Assembly: GCA_004794785.1 (NCBI GenBank)
Contig: SJOL01003040.1
Coordinates: forward strand, 1,563,697-1,627,696
DNA from: Opisthorchis felineus
Taxonomy: Eukaryota; Platyhelminthes; Trematoda; Opisthorchiida; Opisthorchiidae
Length of the DNA: 64,000 nucleotides
Direction of reading: 5' to 3'
Part shown: positions 57,484 through 64,000 of the stretch, in pieces
How positions within the stretch are numbered: the first letter of the stretch is position 1
Layout of the letters: the number at the start of each line of letters is the position of its first letter
Notes under the pieces: generated by a model
Database searches by the model: none
What the model saw: the letters and a program-made list of their open reading frames with translations, nothing else
What the model was told of the DNA's origin: nothing
Position numbers and translations under genes: made by a program

Positions 57484-57955
57484 GAAATAATCTCATTTAC
57501 GAAGTTGGTGTGAACGAAACTCAACTGAATCGCTTCTTTATGATATTCTTCAAGTGAGCTGCATAAAGGCCACCTTATATTGCTGTTGGTGCGATATTCG
57601 AGACATCGAAGCATATTTTCTTGACGGAACATACTACTCATAAGGTTGCTGAAAAATTTCCCATAGCCCACTACCGGTTTCCCTCTTCTTATAGCTCATC
57701 AGGTGAGCACAGGCTCCGAGTTCCCGTCAACCTTACGTTCTATTTCAATCCAACATAGACACAATTCGAGAAATGTACTCATTTACCCGTTAAGTTGGCT
57801 TTAACGGGAGGTTCCGTTAAACCAATCCGCATCTCCCGTTTATGATATGCTCTAAATGAATGTACTGCACAGTTAGGTCTCCCGTTAAAACCAAGTTGTA
57901 TGCCAATAGCGAAATACACTCATTTATGAATTAAGTGGACGTTACTCCATTAGAG
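57484..57955 (-). repeat. Hammerhead repeat, about 1.5 units
   Basis: In minus-strand order: a partial unit (57955-57780, with AAATGAGTGTATTTCGC and CGGGAGA segments), the lead to the ribozyme, the ribozyme (57737-57639), then CGATGTCTCGAATATCGCAC, AGAATATCATAAA and a diverged AAATGAGATTATTTCGCC end. Confidence 0.82.
57639..57737 (-). ncRNA. Type I hammerhead ribozyme, helix II weakened
   Basis: CTGATGA is intact (57702-57696) and ACCGGT is kept with an A instead of C at the cleavage position (GTA, an allowed triplet). Helix I arms are nearly complete. Helix II (GCTA/GAGG) no longer pairs at its closing base, so activity is doubtful. Confidence 0.75.
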
Positions 57956-58039
57956 TGGTTGGTGAATGTTTAGATTACGTTAGAAATCACATAAAACTGT
58001 CTGCTGTAAGCAGATGAATGGGGAAACTGACCAGTCACT

Positions 58040-58320
58040 GCAATGAGGACTCCTACCCAAAGAGCCTCAGGAAGGGCGAAACCGGTGGTGGGCTGTCAAA
58101 GAGTTTTCAGAAAGCTTATAAACAGCGTGTTTCTTATAATGCCAGATTAATTTGCAAATGACAGTATCCAATATATTGCGTGCAATGTAGTGTTCAATTA
58201 GAACATTTGGTTGACAGGAACATGGGAACTGCGCCCGTCTTATGAGATCCAAGAATGGAGAAAGTGATCGTGGACTGTCCAAGAGCACGCAGCAATCCAA
58301 TTAGTAGTGTGTTCAGACAA
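58040..58320 (+). repeat. Hammerhead repeats, two degraded copies
   Basis: The first ribozyme remnant (about 58046-58120) keeps GGCGAAACCGG and the gtgggctgtcaaagagttttcag arm but has lost box 1. The second (about 58205-58310) keeps tggttgacaggaac and atcgtggactgtcc but has CTTATGA in box 1. The two are about 180 bp apart, shorter than a unit, so sequence between them was deleted. Opposite orientation to the copy at 57484-57955. Confidence 0.72.
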
Positions 58321-59133
58321 CAAAACAAGTTATGTTCACTTTGGGTTCGTGGTCCATCTGTCCCACCGGGTACTGAAATTTGCCCATTTATGAATGTATA
58401 ATTGGAGGGCATTTTATTTGTCGATTGGATGGCTGGGGGGCTCATAAGAAAATAAACAACAAATACCTCACTTACGGGTCTTCAACCGATAACTTACTCA
58501 TGTTATCGTCATTGCGCCAAGAGTCAAAGCATAGCGAGGGGCGCCGGACAATTGTGGGGCAAGCATCTCGCTAAAATGTGAGTTTGTAGCAGATGTCATG
58601 GAACCTAATTTATCTTAACCGCGACAGTTTCCAAGGTCAGACTGCTTGCCCAAGGTAGTGGAATAAGTCTGGAATATTCGATATTATTTTTACTCTACTC
58701 CTTAGTAAATAGTGCGTTCGCGACGCAGCAAAATCGTGTACAGCTGAGACCATAACGGCCCAACGGGTGACTTTGAGTTTAAGTCGACGCTTAGAAAAAC
58801 AGTTTGGAACAGAAACTGGATACATATGGTGATGATCTCGAGAGTATTGTGTGGAATCCATCGGATGTGATAAACTGTCATGTTCCTGTGTTACCTATAG
58901 ACAATAGCCAGTCAAACAAATACGTAGAGGGTAACTGGAAACATGTTGTCCTCTAGTCATTTCGAAGGTTGTTTACACTGGTTTAGTTACACATTCTTAG
59001 GTTTAATAACCGACATCTTACGTTTAATATGTCTCACAACCAGAGTTTTTTCAAGACTAGGGATCTTCATGGGAAAACCTCAATCAGGTAACAACCTGTT
59101 TTGCGCGTGAGAGAAAAATGAGCATTTTTTCAG
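58321..59133. other. Unassigned spacer
   Basis: No feature recognised. Confidence 0.4.
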
Positions 59134-59711
59134 ACAGTAAATGTTTCATGGCTTACAACGAAGCGCGAGAATTCTGCATAGGGAAATTCCTTCTGGATAA
59201 GTCTTGTACACTACCTATCGATACTGGAACCGTAGTAAATGCGGAATACCAGAAAATTACTGTTTCATTTACCAGTAACCAGGGGAACACAAGCACACTT
59301 AAGTATTCATACTCTTCCACTGGACTCTGGCCCATCATAGACTGCGCGGTTCTCTTTTCCGAACAATTTCCTACTTTATATTGTAACGTTCCACAAATTT
59401 ATGGTATCATTTTACGTATTACACAAGGGATGGCTAACCGAGACGCATGGAACACATGTTTGCTAATTCCATGTTGTCTTTTTGCCAATATATCGCATCA
59501 ACCAGAAAGCCTGGAGTATCTTCAAACCGCGTACCAACAACCTCTTTCACCAAAACATCCGATGTCTGTTGTTGGCGAAATGTTTCAAATTGCACAGACT
59601 GAAGCCGTAAGCTCTCTAGAACTGAAGTGTTGGAAACGATCTCATAAAGAGAACGGTGAGCGAAACGTAAAACGTGCAATAATAACTAACAGTGACATCA
59701 AGAATAAGTAG
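59134..59711 (+). CDS. Hypothetical open frame, possible terminal exon
   Basis: The plus-strand frame is open for 197 codons (ATG at 59118) to TAG at 59711. An acceptor-like GCATTTTTTCAG ends at 59133, so it could be a last exon starting there. It reads SKCFMAYNEAREFCIGKF, SYSSTGLWPIIDCAVLF, and a basic tail KENGERNVKRAI. No domain recognised. An antisense frame over 59434-59679 (SVLESLRLQSVQFETF) looks equally protein-like, so only one of the two can be right. Confidence 0.33.
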
Positions 59712-60010
59712 GTGTAGTGAATCTGACACTTATACAGTTTTGAAATCGGGATACAGTGGAAACGTTCGCATTACTTCCTAAGCTATTAACAGCTTTTAAA
59801 ACAACGTTATATCAGCGACCAGTCATTAGAAACTTTGGGCCTGCATTCCAAGATCCGTTCAAAGAAGGCTACCCATAGGCCATGGAACCGTGCAAAACAA
59901 ACAAGCATCCCAAACACAATTTGATTATCAACCTGCAATTTTACGGAAAGTTATTGAGTTAGGGGAACGGTTTCACGACAACTAGCGAATGAAAGGACTC
60001 CAAAACTTAC
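59712..60010. other. Unassigned
   Basis: Nothing recognised. Confidence 0.3.
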
Positions 60011-60225
60011 CAAGTTTTGGAGTTGCTTCAGGATACAGATTAGAGCTCCACCTGGTTTCTCATCAGATACCTCTTCAGGAAACCGAATGGATAGGAATTT
60101 GGGGTTCACGAAGCGCGGGTTGATTTTAGCAGAGATCGTATTGCCCTTGATGTCTGGTGTCCACTCGCATAGATCGCAAATAGGTTCCAACATTGTAAAC
60201 TTCAACACAAGAAGGTCCCCTTGAG
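60011..60225 (-). CDS. Gene A candidate exon, folded-domain-like
   Basis: Minus-strand acceptor ATTTTTCTCCTCAG precedes 60225 and the perfect donor GTAAGTT follows 60011. The 215-nt exon reads QGDLLVLKFTMLEPICDL, CEWTPDIKGNTISAKINPRF, then LSIRFPEEVSDEKPGGALIC. Unlike the other gene A exons it is not low-complexity and looks like part of a beta-rich folded domain. It enters in phase 1 and leaves in phase 0, fitting 57419. I could not name the family. It is the most upstream exon I would support. Confidence 0.66.
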
Positions 60226-61069
60226 CTGAGGAGAAAAATATAAAGTGGAGTTAATTAGGATGGTAGACATAGAATAACTTTGAAAAGAAACATCCGCGGC
60301 AAAACAAGGCTGATTTTCCTGTCCATCCAAACTTATTTGTTTAATGCTTGGATGCATACGGGTGATCGACTACATAAAAACTTTGCTATTGAAGGGATCG
60401 TGTAGAATGTCGTCGGTCCGTTTATAAAGCTGAGAAGTTTGGTTGCTCAGCTCAGTAAATTGAACGACGGCCACAGTCTGAATTTTGTCATTATCATAAT
60501 TCGCTCCCACTCTGAGGCTATCGGGTTGTAAAATGACCTGCTGCAAGTGCAGACAAGTATTGACTTTCTGGTCACACGAATACGCTGGCAATTAATGTGC
60601 CGTAGGTATCCCCTCTGCAGACCGAGAAGCCGGGCGCAGGCATTGCGAAACGCAACCCCGAGCCACATGCTGTATGTTATTCACTCTGATGCTGTGACAT
60701 CGATGAGGGTTCAATGCTACTAAAGATGGAACATCTGAAACAATTTCTGGAAGTGTGTAACGTCAAGATCACATAATGAGCCATTGGACTGATTACGCCT
60801 GCCACATAATAATCAGCAATGAGTGGGAAGGAAATTTAGTGGGAGCCAGGCGTTGCAAATGGCATGGGAAGTTGTGCAGAATATTGAGATGAACAGATTG
60901 TGCGAAGCTCACCGTGAGGCCGTAATGAAGGGATTGGGGTCTCGCGATATATTCGTGGACAGCAATTATCTCTTCTCATTAGGTAGTTGACGTTATTCCT
61001 TACAAACGCGGAAAGCACTCTGGATAGTAGGAATCAGTGAAGTACTTATTTTTGTATTAGTGCTAGCAT
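60226..61069. other. Possible upstream exon and spacer
   Basis: A minus-strand frame at 60540-60370 follows acceptor CTGCACTTGCAG and reads VILQPDSLRVGANYDNDKIQ. It ends in a stop without a donor of suitable phase, so it is only noted. Confidence 0.3.
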
Positions 61070-61430
61070 AATCCCATTTGCACACTAATTTGGTTTTAAC
61101 GAGAGACTTAACTGAATCCCAGATGAATCTATTGCCTATGATATTCTTCAACCGAACAAGCTGCAAAAGGACACCTCATGTTTCAATCGCCACGGTATTC
61201 GAGATATCGAAGCATGTTTTCTTGACAGAACGTACTACTCACAAAGTTGCTCAGAACTCTTCCAGAGTCCGTTTTGGGAGCGAGTCAGGATGATGCAGTC
61301 TCTGAGCCTCCGTCAACCTGTATGTGCTCTCTGAATCTAAATTGTACGCAATTAGTGAACTACACTCATTTGCACACTAATTTGGAATTAGTAGGCGTTC
61401 CCAGCAACCTTATGAGCACTATATTCCGAA
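61070..61430 (-). repeat. Hammerhead repeat, degraded copy
   Basis: The plus strand shows reverse-complement segments of the unit: gagagacttaactgaatcc, tatgatattcttcaaccga, ggtattcgagatatcgaag, actactcacaaagttgct, a scrambled ribozyme, ccgtcaacctg, and actacactcatttgcaca. Box 1 and box 2 are not recognisable. Confidence 0.6.
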
Positions 61431-64000
61431 GGGCAAAGTGTTTATTTTTCTAGTATCTCAACAAGTGGAATTCTTGAAACAGCCCCAAAAAGCCGTACTC
61501 AAACCGAGCAGTTCATCTGTTCTTCCAACCCACCTAAACCACGGTACTAACTAACCAGGGCATCAGGAAATCAGGATAACAGTAAACTTGGGGAGCTGCT
61601 GAATCGTCATTCACACTACAGAAATCCCTCTAATAAGAACATCTCTATTCCTTTAACAGGGATCGTTCAAGTGCGTACAGTATATTGCGCTGAAGTACCG
61701 GCAAACGTGCGCATCCCTGACTGGGGTTCTAATTGTCACAGAGAAGCAACTAAGATCGAAAATAGAGTCAAGTGCGTCTTTGTCGGTATACACCAGACAG
61801 AGTAAACCCCGTGAGCATAAGAGCGAAATTTGTATAGTGCATGGTGTAGATGCAGATTTCATAATTAATGCAAAGAGGTATCTTCCGTCTGTTTTCAATT
61901 CTGCATTGACTTGATTTACTGCACCACTAGGCGCACTACCCCTCTGCTTCACGTGTTTGAAGGCTGCGCATACCAGAGGACTAGGGATCGGACCCCAGTG
62001 ACACTGAGTACCGTGAGTGTAAAACTCAAGTCTTGGGTATCAAACAAGAAAGTGTGCTGAAACCTGGGAGTAGGATGCTAAACACTGGAAACCTAGCGGT
62101 AAAATTGACTGGACACCGCATGTGGTAGTTGGAAGGGTTTTCAACCGATTCAAAGTGCAGTGAGAGTAGAAACAAAAACGAAGAAACGAACAACTAGAAA
62201 ACAGAAAAGACAAAGAATTCTGAAAGAAATGGCAATGCGATAATGGAACTGGTCTGGGTAGGACTTACGTTCTATATCAAGAACATCGACGAGTTCCGGA
62301 AAGATCACAAGAGTTTCCCACTCCCTCTGGGGTTCCACAGCGAGACCCTAATAAAGATGGGTGGTCCAGTCGTCATGGTTGAGATTACCAGTGAGCGAAC
62401 AATGAAACACAGAAAACTTGAGTCACAGGTATCTATACGTATGGATATTAGTTTGTGTCACCGCAGCTTTCCTAGGCCGTTGTCTTGCGAGCTGCGCGAT
62501 ATTCGGTGTCAACCTCAATACACCAGCCAGTTGAAAGTCTAGAGCTGCTTGTTGGTTTTTCGCATTGCTCATAAAATGATATTTTGTTCTTCTTCCAGAA
62601 GTTATTTCTGCAAAAAGTAGTGTTTCGAAATCCAGCAGAACATAGGTCACAAAACCGTAAGAGTAAAGAAGTAAATCTGTCTGTTTTTGTTCAGTTCAAA
62701 AGCCTATCCTACACCGACAACCTGCATCACGGCTGTCAAGAGGGCACTCCACCCAAAGGTTGATGGTTGTCCGTGGAATTTTGGTCTCTGTCTGACCAAA
62801 CGACAAATTTTGTGGTGTGTCCTTTTGGATATCTCTTCTTTAAGTAGGGGATGGTAGCCTCAATTTTTACACGATGACAATGTGGCAAAAATTAGCCGGT
62901 TTCAACCTAGTGGACATATCCTCAAACGTTCCACCTCAGTAGTGTCCCCTAGTAGTCCCATCTGCCTGTTATTCACTCGTACTGATTTAGCCGCTTGAGT
63001 TATACAGTTGCGGTCAGGTGTGACAGCATTACCTTCCTCCACCACTTCCCTTTTCGCATGCTTTTGAACTTGCTGCGGGACGACACGATAAAAGCTGTTA
63101 GCTGGGGACTCAGCAGAACACACTCGGGACCGGTGAAAATAGTTTAGTGGGACGATAAATTATCTCTAAAGGAAATTGGAAAAGGCTTGGAACCCATTGG
63201 GAAGCTATCGTTTCGAAGGGTTTGGTAAACAAATCGGTGAGTTTATAGCTAGGCGAATTTCCGCTTTTTACACAAAAGCTCCGTCAGGCCAAGTGAGTAT
63301 ATTACCAGGTTGGCCGAGCTTTAAGGCAGACGGGGGACCAATCAGAAGGATCTCTTCTGATTAGCACACCAGATCAGTACCGAATGTCAGGTAGTGTCCC
63401 GTCAGTTAGTGCAGGTGTCTAAATCTGACGGTCCATGGGTTGATGGAATTTAAAACCACTTAAATCAGGTTTGATCTTCCGGTTCAAGGCAACTAAATAA
63501 ATGAGTCTTCTTGGGTGCTGCCGGTAAATTTTGTTAGTCTGTGCGGATTTGTAAGTGTTTCGACACGTTGGTTAGGGGGTGGGTGAGATTACGTGGAATT
63601 TTCGGTCGGTTTGATTTATGTATTTCTGTTGGTGACTCCCCCTTCGCTAATAATCGCACATCACCAAGTGTGAGCTCGACTGACTTTGTAAGACCACTAT
63701 TATAATGAATAGGGGTGATTATCTACATAAGGTCAAACAACACCTAGCAGAAGGACCTTACCGGATGAACGATAGTGGAAAAGTATAGAGTGAATGGGAG
63801 TGAAGTTGAAGCTGGTAGGCAATTGCTATCTGTAATAAACCATTCAGGATAAAGTAGGCGTTTTCGATTGCATCCAAAAGGTCCAATCCAACCATGGCTT
63901 TGAGGACCACGGAAAATCCGCATGAGACCGATGGTAGACGGAGTAGTTTCCCCACCCCATGGGCTTGACACACTCTTGGCAATTTTTCTACAACCACTTA
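61431..64000. other. Unassigned end region with exon-like frames
   Basis: Three minus-strand segments end in good donors: near 62260 (reading WETLVIFPELVDVLDIE before GTAAGT), near 63040 (VQKHAKREVVEEG before GTAATG), and near 63762 (frames open from the window end to CATCCG|GTAAGG). Their acceptors and phases are unclear. They may be further upstream exons of gene A. Confidence 0.3.

Noticed and set aside
1..64000. CRISPR arrays, bacterial operons, rRNA and functional tRNA genes
   Set aside because: None seen; the sequence is eukaryotic in structure, and the only tRNA-like segments are SINE heads.

Overview
This is eukaryotic DNA, most likely from a parasitic flatworm. A digenean trematode fits best; a cestode is possible. 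No compact operon-like genes are visible. The window holds short, widely spaced candidate exons with GT/AG borders, set in intronic or intergenic sequence full of decayed retroelements. The pointers to a flatworm are: Penelope-like elements (PLE) with a GIY-YIG nuclease; RTE/CR1-type LINE reverse transcriptases; a tRNA-derived SINE whose antisense reading gives a MAQWLEREFTDRKVRG-type peptide familiar from fluke genomes; and many copies of a short repeat carrying a type I hammerhead ribozyme, a class known from schistosomes and other metazoans. The species call is inference.

Layout. 0-2.6 kb: two minus-strand retroelement remnants, a LINE RT and a 5'-truncated PLE with a hammerhead-like motif in its tail. 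4.6-7.8 kb: three SINE copies. 9.5-12.6 kb: hammerhead repeats, including a head-to-head pair. 13.2-37.1 kb: eight candidate minus-strand exons whose phases fit end to end (gene B), interrupted by repeats. 15.3-17.6 kb and 38.0-40.2 kb: two nearly identical 2.23 kb copies in inverted orientation. 25.7-27.2 kb: a decayed LINE. 33.6-34.2 kb: a LINE endonuclease remnant. 41.5-60.2 kb: six further minus-strand candidate exons in compatible phase (gene A), interrupted by a second PLE and by more hammerhead repeats. 61-64 kb: mostly unassigned.

The most interesting system is the hammerhead repeat family, about twelve loci with a 306-307 nt unit. The copy at 44343-44440 keeps every core position of a type I hammerhead, a long complementary helix I, and a loopless palindromic helix III that could only pair between two ribozymes. 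This is the architecture of metazoan retrozymes: non-autonomous elements thought to move as circular RNA with help from PLE-type reverse transcriptases. Both PLEs in the window are broken at the catalytic core, so any mobility would need enzymes from elsewhere.

The host genes are not identified. Gene A reads as Ser/Pro-rich and probably disordered. Gene B carries one clear hydrophobic helix, then an acidic or disordered region, then a more ordered C-terminal part. They may be one gene, but the phases at 41612 and 37085 do not join directly, so at least one exon would be missing. All exon calls rest on open frame plus splice-site appearance and need transcript evidence.
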